A stretch of DNA of 64,000 nt from Colletes latitarsis (GCF_051014445.1 NC_135136.1:28538001-28602000), one strand, 5' to 3'. Counted from the first letter of the stretch, positions 24,601-38,423 are shown. Translations and numbers: made by a program. The notes: generated by a model not told the origin, from the sequence alone.

Positions 24601-27600
24601 GATAATCGTTCCAAATTACCCGGCGATCGGTTCCGAAAGCCGCTGGCCGCGGTGCAGCGAAATAAAAGAAGGGATTTAATTTAAAACCGCGTCCAATGCG
24701 CCAGACTCGATAACGAGAATACAGACTCCGCTCGCCAGGAAATTGTGATCGGAACGTGGGTAATCGTGGCTCTCAACAGTGATGCATAAGTGCATTGTTA
24801 ATGGCAGGTCTAACGGCGGATGCCTCGTGCACGGCTGGCACGAAAAGATGAGGATCCCGAGCGATCGGTTGTATCCTTCGATACACGGAACCGATCGACA
24901 CTCGTTGTCTAGTTTATGCCAAGGCTAATTCACCTTAATTAATACACGAGATCTCACCGAACCTCCTGCTGTCTATCAAGGATCACGCTACCCTGCCGCC
25001 GTATTCCGGCGATTACCCGTAGCCGATTCTCATGTCGCGCTTGACCCGATAGCGATTTTTTCACGATCGCCCGCTGAGCCTAACCGCACGATACACGCGT
25101 TCGTTGGCGACTATCAGAAAACTGTAGTTAAAGTAGCTTTCGGATAATAATCGGAGGGATTTAAGCATCTATTAGCGTCGACCGTGGAGTTTCGTTCGAA
25201 ATTAAAAGAAGAAGTTACAAGTGCTATTGGCGTTGTTCATGTGAATATCTATATGTTTAGCTAAGTCAATAACAGTATTCATATGCTTGTAATTCAATAG
25301 AAGCGACGAAAATTGCATTTAAACGCAAACATATGAAACTTTTATAAGCAATAATCGCGTATCTATATATTTGTACTAATCGAACTAGGTTTGCACTTAG
25401 ATTAGACAGGAAAGGATTCCAGATTCACGTTGGATTTTAATGTTATCGAGTTTAAAATAATTGTTAAAAGAATTCTGTAGCGTTTCCAGGTGTTTGCAAA
25501 ATTTATTTCTTAAATAGGATACTGTTGAAGAATTTTGAGTTTCAATTCTGTCTTGGGAAAGTACTTTTATCAGTATTTAAAAGTTTCCGGAAGACGTCAA
25601 CTTTTACGCTTCTCTTCTATATTAGCATCTTAATTAAAAAAGCTTGTAATTTATCCGTAGAAGACATAATGGTTCAGGACATTGAATCGAAAGATTTATT
25701 TGAGTCTAATAGCTACTATAATATCAAAGCATTGAAAAGGTAAAGTTGATAGTTTTAGACACAATATATGCCACAAAAATAAATATTTAAAATTCCTACG
25801 TACAAGTAAGAAACTAATATAGAAAGTTTAGTTCAAAGTCTTATAACATTGCCAATTTTTTGAATTTCACCGTAATTTCTTTCAGGATAATGCTTTTAAG
25901 GTTTGAATTTAAGGTTGAATCTTTTAAATAAAAGGCTGAAAAAATTGATATTTTGATTTGAAATTATTGGATTTCTTCTTAAAAGTATGCGCGCTGCGCC
26001 GTGGGAGCGCCATCGCTATTGTAAAGAGCCGCAGCCACCATTTACCATATCCTCGTAATATTTCGCCTCTCTGCCCTGTACAATGTAGCTTCCGATGTTC
26101 GTGGCGTGTGTTCGAAAGATTCATGGTATCGAAAGCGGTAGCACAGACCGCTATTACTCCATTATACAGTTTGCGAACGGCACGATATAAATTCGATGCA
26201 AATTCCACTGTTCGTGCCGTGAGAATCATCAATCATGGTTAGCAGGCTCTATTCGGTAGTTTCGGTGCGTTTCGTTACGAGGGCCGATCGATTTGAAGAT
26301 GATAGCGTTCGAGATTCCCCATATGTACCGTATAAAAGAAAATACCTGGATCTTGAAGCTTCTTATAATTTCAGATCAAACTTCGCTGGAAACGATTTCA
26401 GGTTTACTGTTGCAGAATATGAAACTGTCTTAACAACGAATTTGATCATTCGTTCGAGTTGTCGAATTATTCTGTTCGAGACGAATTAAAATTCAAATTG
26501 ATATTGACTCGTGTCGTCTGTCGACCTTATTATGTTGCCATCTCTAGTATGCAATAAAATTATTATTCGACATAAATTTTGAATCGTAACCCACTTTTCT
26601 TATTTAATATAATTATGGGTGCATGTTTAAGTTAGTTATTTAATAAGAGAAGTATTAGTTTAATAACAAAAGAATGCCAAAATAATATTTTATTGTTCAG
26701 TAAAATAATTTCATTTTTCAAACCAGAATAGAAGTACCCCAATTACTTAAAATGCATCGAATAAAACTTTCAGCAAATATACTTCTTTTTAAAACTGCTC
26801 TTTTGGAATAGAAAAGATATTAGTAAAAAAAAATGGCTGTTATTTAATAAGTAACTGAAAATTTCTTCAAGATTTTTAAGCAGCGCTAGTGTCCTTCATG
26901 AGTTTATCACACTTTTTTCGCTCTTCGAGTGATCTTCAATTTACAATTGGTTATCTACTTTGTATCGTTGTAATTACCCTCGTAATGAATCACTTATAAC
27001 TGAAGCACTTTCGATAACCCCGTTCGAAGTCGACCTTTGATAACAATAGGTTCTTCGTACGAGACAAATTCCATCAATTCCAAGCGTAGATGGGACGATC
27101 GTTTCACTGCGTACACGATCCGCGAACGATTTATGCCGTGGAATGGCAGAAATAACAGTAATCAATGAATTGGCATTTCCCACATCCAGAGTGCCAGTAT
27201 CCGCCTCCTATAAATATATCTCAATGGCTGGATAATGCCGCGGTGTTAGAATGATGGATATACATACGTGACGTACATACCCCTCGCCACGATCGTGCCG
27301 CACAGTCGTTGAAACAATTATTATAGCGAAAGTTTCTGTACGACGCACAACGACAGTGTTGGCATATCAGGCTCGGCTATATCGACAGATCGTGGTGCCT
27401 GCCGCGATAATGGTACTCTAATGCGTCAAACGTGTATCGACCTTTGTGGCTCGTTCTTCATAAGGAAATCGTAATATCGAAAGAAAGGTAACGACGCGAG
27501 GTGTCATTGAATTCTATGGAACGGTAATGAAGTACGTTCGCGAACTCTGATATTCTATGAATACCGTAATCAAACTGACGTCTAACCTCAGGTCGATCGC

Positions 27601-28400
27601 CAGGAAGTTTATAATACAGAGGAATTAATTAAGTTATTTATAAAGAAGAAGTAGATGAACGTAGATATGAGAACTGTCAGAGGTTGTCGACGGGGATACA
27701 TACTCTAAATCCAGAGTGTCCTATTGAAAATTGGCCACCTGAAGCTATCTTCTTTGACTCGAACAATACGAAAAATGTTATCAGGGTATGATTCTATACC
27801 CTGAAAAATATGAAATATACAATTATGTATCCGAGAAGTGATAGGAAAGTTATTAAAAATAAGCGTAAAGTACTCTTCGTAAAACTTACCCAGATAATGT
27901 ATTTCGATATTTTTTTCTTCTGATGATAATCCATCATCAAAATAGTTATTTAGAAATTCAGCAAGTTAATTCGTCATGGTTTAGTGTCGTGCATATCCAA
28001 AAAAATCATAAGATTACAGTTGTGTAAGAGCAGCAATCAATAACTCGTTCACAAACTCTACATCCACACGTATGTCCAATAATACTTTCTAATCCATTTT
28101 TATTTTTATCAAATAATATATACACAAAATATTTAACTGTATTCGAATTACGTATATTGTTGTATATAATAATAATAATATATAAAAAATACATTACTTT
28201 ATATATTATTATTATATATGTCAAAATATATATATATTTTTAAATATTTAAAAATCAAATAATATTACCCTTTAGTCAAACATTTAAACATTGTTCTTTA
28301 CTGCAAATATAATATTGGTGCATGGGTTGACGATTTTTATTCTTCCGTAACCATAATTTTATAATTTTTATCGTTGTTTTGAAGGTTTTCTTTTCGCAGG
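21691..28400. other. KLF intron, no supported gene
   Basis: Alternates AT-rich DNA with GC-rich islands (about 22,780-23,440, 24,500-25,140, 25,960-26,480, 27,000-27,600). Open frames in the islands overlap one another on both strands and show no domain. A 22,791-23,081 frame begins hydrophobically but lacks gene signals. Near 27,780 there is a 9-bp inverted repeat (TCAGGGTAT/ATACCCTGA). At 28,140-28,240 there is an (AAT)n/(AT)n low-complexity tract. Confidence 0.45.
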
Positions 28401-28404
28401 AAAA

Positions 28405-29400
28405 TGCGTGTTTTTTTATGTAAGTTTTGATACGAGGGTTGTAAGCTTCTATGAACATGATCTTGAAAATAATATAATAAGAATGTACTCAAATATTATA
28501 GATTAAAAAGGAACAAAGAAAAGTAGAAAATAAGTTAGTCCTTTTTATATTAAACAAAGTTTTATTCAACTTTTAAATTTAATAAGTGTTTACTTTGCAT
28601 GCAAGTAAAACTCGAAAATAATCTAATTCCTTTCGGTTCATTTATATATTGAGAAACCTCCAAAAATCAATAATCGAACGTACTAATGCACTTTATTTCC
28701 AATCCTGCTTTTGTGCCCAAAAAATCCGTATAATAGTATAAGAAAAATACGTTATTATGTAAGTGTTACTGGAAAATTCAGATGACATTACGTGATGTGC
28801 GACTAATTATTGGATTAAACATAAACGTTCCAATTTCGAGGAACAAGGGCACAAAGTAACAATAAAAGTTATTCGTACAATTGTTTCAAGTGTCATCAGG
28901 AAACATTGAAAATTTCCTTCGAAAACACAAATGTTATAAAGGTTTTCATGACTTCTCTTTTACGCGCATAACTTGCAAATGATTGGCGACAGTTTATGCA
29001 CAATGTTGATAAATCGTTTAGAGAAAAATATGAAAGGTTATTGATAGGTTGACAATAAAACTGTTGATGAACAATCTATATAAAGTCAATGGATCGATTA
29101 TGTGGTCAGTGAAGAGACATTGAACGAACGAGAAACATATCGACGAAATTTTTTGCTCTTCTCTTGGTGTTCACCATCGCCAGCTCGGTCGCGTAGGGCA
29201 AAGATTCTGGCGAGTTTTCCATTGAAAACGTAATGCACTACATATCAACGAATTCTGTAGCTTCGCGTTCTTATCACCTTATCGCTTAATTTGTAATTTA
29301 TTATTCTAAAGGAAGGAAATGCATGCCGGACAAAAGTTAATGTCACAAACGTGGATTTGTAGGTTGCACTGAAGTCGACTGTTCATCAAATTCTGAATCT
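28405..29400 (+). repeat. segmental duplication, partner of 38187-39735
   Basis: Matches the upstream flank and both exons of the 39.4 kb pacifastin-like gene. Examples are GGTTGTAAGCTTCTATGAAC, the AATAATCGAACGTACT block, the TATA region and the exons. The 38-kb copy additionally contains MITE d. Confidence 0.75.
29137..29398 (+). pseudogene. pacifastin-like inhibitor pseudogene 1
   Basis: A relic of the 39445 gene. The start codon is ATA (29137-29139) instead of ATG, and the signal-peptide exon has an in-frame TAG. The donor after GATTCTG reads GC instead of GT. The second exon (from 29312) keeps KCMPDKS and then GCTEVDC, but has lost about 26 bp that carried Cys2 and Cys3, creating a stop. 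The TATA box (29077-29085) and the TCAGT initiator are still there. It lies in a KLF intron on the opposite strand. Confidence 0.85.
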
Positions 29401-29899
29401 ACCATAAAAGAAAGAAGTAAAACACATATCATATTGTGAGGAAACTTCTTTTGTGTCGATTATGAAACTATATCTTGCATTTTCATTTCTCGTTTCGTTA
29501 ATTTCTGAAGTTGCAAAACAACGAAGTTTCAATGTGAAAGTTACTTCTATTTCTGATTAGGTTAATACTACTTGACAAGCGGGAACACACAAAAAGTAGA
29601 ACTTTCATAATACTTTATTTTATTAACTATAATACATCTAAGAAATTGTTAAACACGACGTCCATATTACAGTACACAGAGTCGTGATTTTCTTAATAAT
29701 ATTTCAACGAACGTTCTGTAATGTAACAATCTGCATTTTTGGTTGTTAAAATGCTAACTTGTTGCCTTTAATGTACAATACTAACGACACTGTTTTATAA
29801 ATATTCAAAGTTGTTTTTCTCAAAGATAAAGCCTCGCATCAATAAATTTTATTTCACTTTTTCATACAGAATCACCATACCCGGCACCCTGTATAATTA
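29401..29899. other. KLF intron ending in a TA-type MITE terminus
   Basis: AT-rich. The last 75 bp or so (about 29,820-29,895) end ACCCGGCACCCTGTA followed by TA. They resemble 51,846-51,968, which ends CGGCCGCACCCTGTA. These are probably right ends of a second TA-flanked MITE family. Confidence 0.4.
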
Positions 29900-30462
29900 A
29901 AACTATAATTCACTTAGCATATAGTCCAGACTTTGCTCAACTGTTCCGAATAATGGCGCCTTTTTTAATCGTAAGGTGATTCAGCAATGGTACAATAAGA
30001 TCGCAAAGAAATTATTTTTAGAACGAAAGCAGACGACTATAAATCGTCGTGCTCGAAACCATGTTTTTAATATTTAATTTTTTGGAAGGTGCAATACCCT
30101 AATATCTCTCTGTGTGAAGATAGTTTTAGCAAAGTTTATCTTGGTGATCAGCACCTTTTTGACAATTCGACAGAAACGCACCTAAAAGTTTATTAAAAAA
30201 TTGTCATTAAACTATAATTCACTTAGCGTATAGTCTAGACTTTGCTCAACTATTCCAAGTAATGGCACCCTCTTTAATTGTAAAGTAATTCAGTAATGAT
30301 GATGACACCGTACAATAACATCGTAAACAAATTATTTTTAGAACGAAAGCAGACGACTAATATCTCTCTGCATGAAGATAGTTTTAGCAAAATTTATCGT
30401 GGTGCTCAGCACCTTTTTGACAATTCGATAGGAACATGCCTAAAAGTTTATTAAAAAAATTG
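29900..30462 (+). repeat. two-unit tandem duplication
   Basis: Unit 1 is 29900-30208 and unit 2 is 30209-30462. Both start AAACTATAATTCACTTAGC and end with CCTAAAAGTTTATTAAAAAA. Unit 2 has lost about 55 bp in its middle. No coding capacity. Confidence 0.8.
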
Positions 30463-31569
30463 GAATTGTGTAATTCTACGAGATCACGGGTCAGGTTGAG
30501 CACCGCGATTACACCGTCTTGGTTCAACCATGGACCAGACAAAAGATCCTGGTTCTCACGACCACGCCCTCGCCCCGCCGCCTCTGCACTCTCTTTAGAC
30601 GGCGGCAATGCCTTCACGAAGGTACCTATCCACCGGAAATTCTTCAAGCCGTGGCTTCTTCAATGCTGTGTACACACGTACGTACGATGACCGGGCGCGC
30701 GTATAGCGAAAAACGAACTGTGTGACCTCTTCCAGACTCTAGCGAGGCGATAATAAATGGTCGGCGATGGAACGTTCCTATGAGACGCTAGCGGTGGTCG
30801 TGTTTAAAAATGCATTGTCGACGGACAGTATCCAGCGTCACTTTCGTGCATTATCAAATTTCTAAGAGAGTGTCCGCGACCCCTGACCCTAGCGTCGAGC
30901 GTAAAAATCCATTCAATGAGACGGATACGCTTGGCATTCCACGAGCGGCGCGCGGAAAGGGACGAACACCGAATCCTGTTGACCCGACTCGAACGAGAGT
31001 ATCGATAAAAATTCCACAAGTCGCGCGATCCGCGTTCCTCGCGTCCATCGGAGTCCCCGTTCAGGCTTTTCCGTTCAGTTCGAGCGTCATGGTTGGAAAT
31101 CAAAGGCCGGGGCGATGAGTAATGACTCGCGGGCGACTGGTTGACCCATCCGCGGAGACAGGCTGTTTTACTACCGGCTATATATTTTAGCGTTAACTGT
31201 TATCCTTATCGGGGTGAATCTCACCGCATTATATTTGTTAATAATGCTGTCTCCGTCGAGTTAACGTGGGAAGATTGCTTAATGACCGTAAAGCACGCTA
31301 AAGCGAGGCTCGAACCGCGCGAGCAAAAAGGGGAATTTCCTTTTACCATTTGCGCCTCTCACAGGGGATATCAGTTTGTTCGCAAACGCGTGTGCAGTGG
31401 TTCGTCCAGAAATTTAGAGTGCTCGTAAATCAATGCGTTCGATCGATTCTTGAATTTCTTTAAATATGTTGTGACCACGGTGTTCAGGCTGTTTCAAAAA
31501 TACACATAAATACTTAACACATTGACTGACAGACTAACTTAAAGTTTGATTTTAGACAACTGCAAACTA
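30463..31569. other. KLF intron, GC-rich island, no supported gene
   Basis: About 30,480-31,440 is GC-rich and open in several overlapping frames on both strands, with no recognisable domain or splice structure. Possible regulatory DNA. Confidence 0.4.
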
Positions 31570-32090
31570 TACAGGGTGTTCGGCCACCCCTGGGAAAAAT
31601 TTTAATGGGGGATTCTAGAGGCCAAAATAAGACGAAAATCAAGAATACCAATTTGTTGATGGAAGCTTCGTTAAAAAGTTATTAACAATTAAATTCAAAC
31701 ATCTCAAATCGTTTTGGAAAAATTATTTTCGGTTGCGAGGGTCAATTACAATCCTTTTTGGTCATTACACATACCCTCGAAATCCTATCCACTTTCGAGA
31801 AAAAAATTCGACAAGGTGTGAAATTTTTCGAAGGAAAAAAACAATTTCAAATCGTTTTGGAAAAATTATTTTTAGTTGCGGGGGTCAATTACTATCATTT
31901 TTGATGAATAGACATATCCCCGAAATCCTGCGTATTTTCGAGAAAAAAATTCTGTACGGGTGAAACTTTAAACGTTAATAACTTTTTAACGAAGCCTCAA
32001 TCAACAAATTAGTATTCTTGATTTTCGTCTTATTTTGGCCTCCAGAATCCCTTATTAAAATTTTTCCCAGGAGTGGCCGAACATCCTGTA
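31570..32090. mobile_element. TA-flanked modular MITE, copy c (complete)
   Basis: 521 bp. It starts TACAGGGTGTTCGGCCACCC and ends GTGGCCGAACATCCTGTA, with TA on each side (31568-31569, 32091-32092). Terminal inverted arms of about 120 bp flank two tandem interior modules. Confidence 0.92.
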
Positions 32091-33578
32091 TAACTTAAAT
32101 CTTGTCATGGTACTTATTTTCGTAATCTCGCTAAAATTCATGTAATCCTCTTCAAATTTATTTTCTTTACCACTTCAACATGGGAATTAATTATTTTAGT
32201 TCCATAGTGGAAAGTCCTGGCACCAGTATATGGATGACGTGGTAGTCAAAGTAGTAAGGAGCTGAATCTACATAATAAAATAACTAACAAGTGTTCTGCA
32301 TACCTTACTTTTCAAGTTATAGATGACTAAAGAAAATTATTTTTAATAGCACGAACAACGAAATATTTCACTTTGCTAAAACTATGACTTTAGACCTGGT
32401 GTGACCAAAATTATAAGAAGTTTCTACCTAAATATAAGTTAATGTTTTTTTAGAAATTCGTAAATGGACGAAATCTAATCGAATCTACGTATTTTCATAC
32501 GCCAATTAAGTCAAAGCTAGAATATTCGAACACTTCAGCGATTCAATTTGTTTTTTCAATTAGTTGAATATTTTGAACGATACTATGTGAACTATAAATC
32601 AAATAGTTCCATTCTAGTGCACTTATACGAACACTTTCGTATTCGAATAATGGTACCCGAAAATTCAAAGTTTATTGGCAGCACCCAAATACTCATAAAA
32701 TATTCGATTATTAAATCAGTCCAATATTAGTCCAAACAAATTACCTGCACGCGATGCTAATTTATATTATAATTAACAAAATGCGCAAAACAGTGGCGTG
32801 TAGTAGTGTCCAAACGAGCGTTGTTTACACCGTTAGCAACATGTATCGGAACAGTTGTCCGTACTAAGCTTAACGCGACCCAAGACGCGAGAAACACGCG
32901 TTACGCGAAGTTACAAGGGGCCAATCACGGGGATATTGTCTAGGCAATTAGCCGCGTCTTCGGCGTTTTAACGAGTGCTCGTAATTGCGCCAGCGTGCCT
33001 CACCTTGAAACGGGAACGTCACCTGTGAACCATCGCTATCCCCCGAAGCGAAAGAAAAAAAGAATCCTGCTCTACGATCCTGGGCTGTGACGAAACGCGC
33101 GTGAATCATCCGTAGACAATAAAGCGTTTAGGAGTCAATAAAAATATTAAACGACGAAAGGCAGTGAATTTATGGATGTAGCTCGACGGGGCTGGGAAAA
33201 CCTTATACAGTGCGTCACAAAAGTAAACAAACGTAAATGCTTCTAATGTTTGAAGAGACAAAAGAGATACACGTCCGTCAACCGCCCTTAAATTAATTAC
33301 GTTAATAATTCATCCAAATATAAATATTATTTGTGAAATAATATTTCCTGGACAAATTCTTATAGACAAGTGTATTTTGTCAGTTTTATTTTAACACACT
33401 TTGTTATAGCATAACATGTTCTACTAGCTATGATAGAATATTAAATTCTAATAGTTCAAATGAAAGGGTTGTTATTGTGGGTTTTCGAATTAGTAAAGAT
33501 CGGTTAACTACAGAAAATTAAGATTGTATTTAGTTAAACGAGAAAGAAAATGGTAATGTATTGCTTTAACGGACTTAC
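32091..33578. other. KLF intron, nothing recognised
   Basis: AT-rich, with a GC-richer part at 32,800-33,130. It includes the intron donor side of the finger-1 exon. No gene or complete repeat seen. Confidence 0.45.
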
Positions 33579-33790
33579 CGGTGTGAGTTCTCTTGTGAGC
33601 CTTTAGGTGGGAGCTCTTCGTGTACACTTTGTCACAGCCGGCCACGTCGCATCTATGAACTTTGCGTCTCTTCAACGCGTCGCCACATTCGCTGTCCACC
33701 CCTAAACTTCCGCCATTTCCACCGACGCCAGCGTTACCTCTACTGCCGATCCCTATTCCTGTAGCCAGTGCGGGACGCTTGTGAAAGACC
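33579..33790 (-). CDS. KLF gene, zinc finger 1 exon
   Basis: This 212-nt exon lies between a ttctag acceptor and a CACCG|gtaagt donor. It starts with one base completing a Leu codon from the upstream exon and ends with one base (G) of a split Gly codon, which becomes GGT with the next exon. It encodes a Gly-rich spacer followed by the basic KRRKVHRC lead-in and finger 1 (CDVAGCDKVYTKSSHLKAHKRTH). The exon break falls inside the TGEKP linker. The neighbouring exons are about 21 kb upstream and 27 kb downstream. Confidence 0.93.
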
Positions 33791-33915
33791 CTAGAATCAC
33801 GAAAGAAAAATGCTTCATCAATCAAGGGACAAAACTTAACGATTAAAATAGAGCGACACTGCAACCTATTTCAAAATATTCAACTTAAAAAAATTATTTT
33901 TGAATAAAATTCAGT

Positions 33916-33948
33916 GGTCTGGGTTAGGTCTGGGTTAGGTCTGGGTAA
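33916..33948 (+). repeat. interstitial telomere-like repeat, motif TTAGGTCTGGG
   Basis: Three tandem copies of an 11-bp unit (GGTCTGGGTTA, twice perfect, third ending GGTAAG). The unit contains the insect telomere repeat TTAGG plus TCTGGG. Variant telomere motifs of this form are, to my knowledge, known in Hymenoptera. It lies 125 bp from the finger-1 exon. Confidence 0.7.
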
Positions 33949-36900
33949 GATAGATGCTAGGGATAAAAATTCCTCATTGATAAAAATGCACACTGTATTA
34001 ATTAAGATTGTTCTGTATTAAAGTCTTGATTTCTTAATGTTTTCAATTAAATAGTTATTCAGATGATATTTGTTTAACACGAAATAATTAGATTATAATT
34101 TTTATTGGCCTACAAAGAGGTCGAAAGTTGTTTATTTTTTATTTGTTATTCAGAATTGTGTCCCGACAAAACTTGAGTAGCCCCTTACGCAAATTCTTCG
34201 AGCTCAGCGTTGATGCTATTACCATGCATTGAAATCACCACCTGCAGCGATACGACGTTCTCGATTTTATTACCTAAAAATTGCACGCGCCATCAATCTC
34301 AGTTTTTCGGCTTTACATTTTGCAGTTTTCTCTCTTCTGAATATGGTGTTGGGAACCGGGTAAGAAATTCGTAGACTGTCGGTATATTACAGGTATAATA
34401 TATTTCACAGTGATTTCTGATACTACTCGGTTACAACAACTAGAATTCTACGATAAGACTAACGAGGAATGACGTGACGTGAAGTGATCGTATTCAAATT
34501 CGTACTGAGAATCAGCGAGTCTATGTTTTGGGACCTATAAATCTATATTTTGGTAAATTGATAGGAAAGGGCAAGCTCTTAGCGACGGATGTGATGGAAA
34601 ATGAACTTTGCACGAAATTGTGACTCAGAATAGATACAGATAGCAAACAGGGGACTGGTCCTCCAACAATGGTAACTTTAAATTTTTTTAAAAATTGCAA
34701 GTAGAACTGTCCTGTCGTCATTACAAAACTAATTTACAATGGCGCTACGCTCAAAGTGATAATTAATGCATTTGCCTACCAATAACTAACAAAATTAGAA
34801 ACAGGAATACTACCAATTTAATCTACCAACTCTAATCAAAATCTATTCCCGAATAAAACACTATTCAAGCGTCACGGAGCACCCAATTAAATGGTTCACA
34901 ATGCGCTACATCGATAATGTTTAATAATTACGGAAAGTGTTGATTTGTCCGTCTAGTCAAAATAAAATTAGAGTACATCTATGTGGTATTGTACGTTCAA
35001 ATTAGGCCCGCGAATAGTAAGCCAACGGCAGCGACACATAACACGAACAATCGGAGCGGGTCTGGGTGAAAACGTATTTACAGTAAGTGCGCATGAGTAC
35101 GTACGACGAAGCGAAAAACGTGTGCACCGCGTGTGAGCGATAACGAGCAGAGAAGAATAAAGCGTTATAGAAATCAATATACATCCGTATCATTTTCACC
35201 GTCATACCTTGCCGATCGTACAACTACAACAATCTAATATGAAACAAATCAAATAAAGAACGCACTAAATAATTTAGGTTACCGGCACTTTTTTTGCATC
35301 GCATCGACATTCAATCCTCACGACTACAATCGATGCAGTTGATTGCGACGAGCCGAAAAGAAAGGCGGCAAAAAATTCGAGGCACGGGCGTTCACGGTGA
35401 TTTTAATTCAGGTATGGATAAGATGTCTTCATCGTTATTTTATCTTTTACGCGCGACAATCCGCGATCTTTCGTTTCTCGTTCCCGAAGCAGCATCGGGG
35501 AATCGACAAATTCGAGTGCGCTTGTCATGGATTTATACAGAAAGTTTTTGGTATGCATTATTCATCGCGCTTGGTAGCATCGAGTTTATCAATCGATGTA
35601 CTCCTGGTGTATTATGGCCGGTTTGATGAAGAACGGGTGAAATTACTTGCCGATACATGATACATAAAACATCCACAGGACGAATACACCCGGATGTAAC
35701 ATGAAGAAAGAATTCTCTTATGAATAATACCGGATTTGCCGGGAAAAGAGGACGATAAAAAAGTGGGAGTCGTTACATTAATCCGTACGATTACGTGAAA
35801 GCATGTGTGAAACAACGGAACACCAGGTGAAACGATGCTCGCGGATCTTTTAACGGGATGTGCGATTTGCAACTTGGAGAACGACCTGTGATTTTCCGTA
35901 ACGGGTTCGTAGATTTAGGAGAGCGTGGTAATGGATTATCGCCTGAGAAATTAGAGCCTTTCAAGTTTCGTAGGTGCTTCGACGAAGCGGAGGAAATCTT
36001 AGAAATTTAGACGTAGATTTACTACAAAAGATCAAAATCTAATATTCTACGTTTCGGTTTTGGTGTTAGTTCAGAATATACGAAACTGATTTTTGATTCT
36101 ATAAAGAATGAAGAATTACTTTGTAACGAGTTTAATAAGTATCATATATGTGAAAACAGATTTAAGAAAAAGGGCTGCATCGAGTGGATAATATTTTTCT
36201 CCGCTTTCAGGCGCAGCTTACAAAGATAGACAAGAATTATGATCCTTTTGCTTTTTGCAGAAGTTTCGTATAAATACTCATACGATATCGAAGGAATATC
36301 GTTAATCTTTTAACTGTCGCATAATTTATTCCGAAATTAAAATTGAACGCTCGGATCTCGGTATTTAATTACGTAATTACATTATGGCGTCTCGTTGCTT
36401 CGAAACTATTTCTAAAATGCTGCCATTCTTCATACTTTTTCTTGCACGTACGCATTAAATGCGTTCATAAATCACCAACCTTTTTCTCGTCTAAACATTT
36501 GGCGTAGTACTCCCATGAATATCCATGAATCATTTGTCCCCTATAATAGATACCGTGACCGACGGGGTAAACGTTGATATTTCATTATAGTCTGCGCTCT
36601 GCCACGGACTTAAACACGAGTTCATTATAATTTTTCGAGATCTTTCCTAATGAATGAACGACCGAAAAGAATACCACCGTTTCCGCTCGTTTGTTCGTCA
36701 AGAGAAACGATATTGCTTCCGTCGAGCAAGTCCGGGAAACGCAACGTCGAGACTTTCCTGAACTTTACGAGCCAGAACATGCATCCCTTTTCTACATAAG
36801 CCGATACCGAAACATAAAACACATCGTATATTGCGAAAATAGAGCTGATTAAATTTTTCGGGTAATTAACAACCCTCCTTAACGACAGAGATCCAGCAGA

Positions 36901-37679
36901 TGAGATACAAAATGAATGCAATCGGATCGTCGAATTTCAAAAATGCAAAGAATACGTTACTAATAACACTTATAAATCACTGCAAAGTATAATTCCGTAA
37001 TATCATCGTTATACCTCTTATTAAAAATTTAGAAAAATAACTATTCTCTCTGACCAATTGAACTAAATCTATTTGTACACAAATTTTTTCGCAAGATATT
37101 CTTATACCTCTCCATCGAAGACAGTTTCCACTTGAAACTTGTTTCATTTAGTACAAACAACTACCTTGATATCATCTATAATAATTGTAATAATTTGAAA
37201 TTAATACTAATATGGCCACGTTGTCAATATACGAGCTGTATTACGTTTCATTATTTTTATTTTGTTTATACATAGATTTATGAATCCACTATTGGTAATA
37301 ATGTGATGTTGAAACCGTAGGTAATATTGGCGCCAATTACATAAGAATGCAGGTTGCATAAACTTCCTATTCTTGATAAGCTCCTTTCCTACTATGTAAT
37401 ATTTTTGACTCTGTTTCCTGTTTGTGCCGTCCTTGTGTTTATTAACATCGCACGTACCTGCCGGCCGGAAACAACCATGTTTCTTCTTTTTTTCGGTAGA
37501 AAAAAATAATCTTTTTAACGTAGACAAAAATTCCTATTTTTATTGTTCTACAATAGAACTCGAAAACTGGATAACACGAAGTCTTGAAGAATCCTTTATA
37601 CTCAATAAACATTAGTAAACAAGTTATTTATTACTATAGTTATTTACTGCTATTTTCATTTGCCACATTTAAGCACAGC
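33949..37679. other. KLF intron, no supported gene
   Basis: Mixed AT-rich and GC-richer DNA (34,960-35,900). Open frames at 35,294-35,660 overlap in two frames and show no domain. No complete repeat recognised. Confidence 0.45.
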
Positions 37680-38173
37680 AAAACTTTATTCCTAGTAATG
37701 GATTCTGAATATATTCGTAAAGGAACACAAACTTAGAAAATAGGTATAACATGCTTCTCAAATGAATTTTTCCACATGTTTTAGAACTTTTGATATAATG
37801 CTTCAAAGAAGATCTAACTTAAAATGTCGACAAATAAATATGTTTTCTGAAATTACACTTGCTGACAAAAGGGGTCATTCGATATTGTTCTCCTCTCCCT
37901 TGTGACTTCATTTTATATTATCGAGTAAAATGACTACACATTTATTTACAGTTTTGATTTTAGTGAAAAGATTTCGACTAAAAATGTGTATTATAACACA
38001 CACAAAACCGCACAAAATTAAAATTCATGATATTTCACGGGTTTGATTCTTATAATCAACGTTTCTATTTAACGATGTATCACCATAATTAGGTTAATTG
38101 ATAATGGTGAACACAAGGGTTCTTTCGCCGAACAGTCGTTCAAACGGCGAAGAAAGAAAAATGCTGGTTAGTT
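37680..38173 (+). repeat. segmental duplication A, partner of 41338-41818
   Basis: About 490 bp shared, from AAAACTTTATTCCTAGTAATGG to the GAAGAAAG-AATGCTGGTTA block, with small indels. The two copies flank the pacifastin-like gene and MITEs d and e. Confidence 0.8.
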
Positions 38174-38423
38174 TTTCTAAGTATAGTTTCGATATAAGGG
38201 TTACAAGCTTCCATTAACATGATGTTGAAAACAATATACTAAGAATGTAATAAAATATTAAACAATAAGAAGAAATAAAGAAAAGTAGAAAATAAGTTAA
38301 TCCTCTTATAGATATCCTTCTGCCCATATTTATATGTATATTTAACAAGTGTTTACTTTGCATTTGCTTAATATAATTATGTTGTAAAAGTTGGGAAGAA
38401 TCTAATGCCTCTTGGTCTTTTTA

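Noticed and set aside
25958..26489. Overlapping plus-strand open frames in a GC-rich patch
   Set aside because: Two frames overlap head to tail, the minus strand is open too, and no domain or splice signals are present.
31514..32260. Possible larger TTAA element enclosing MITE copy c
   Set aside because: TTAACACATTGA lies to the left, but no matching inverted end could be fixed on the right.
35294..35660. Two overlapping plus-strand frames of about 105-110 codons
   Set aside because: Same DNA open in two frames, no recognisable motif. Treated as non-coding GC-rich DNA.
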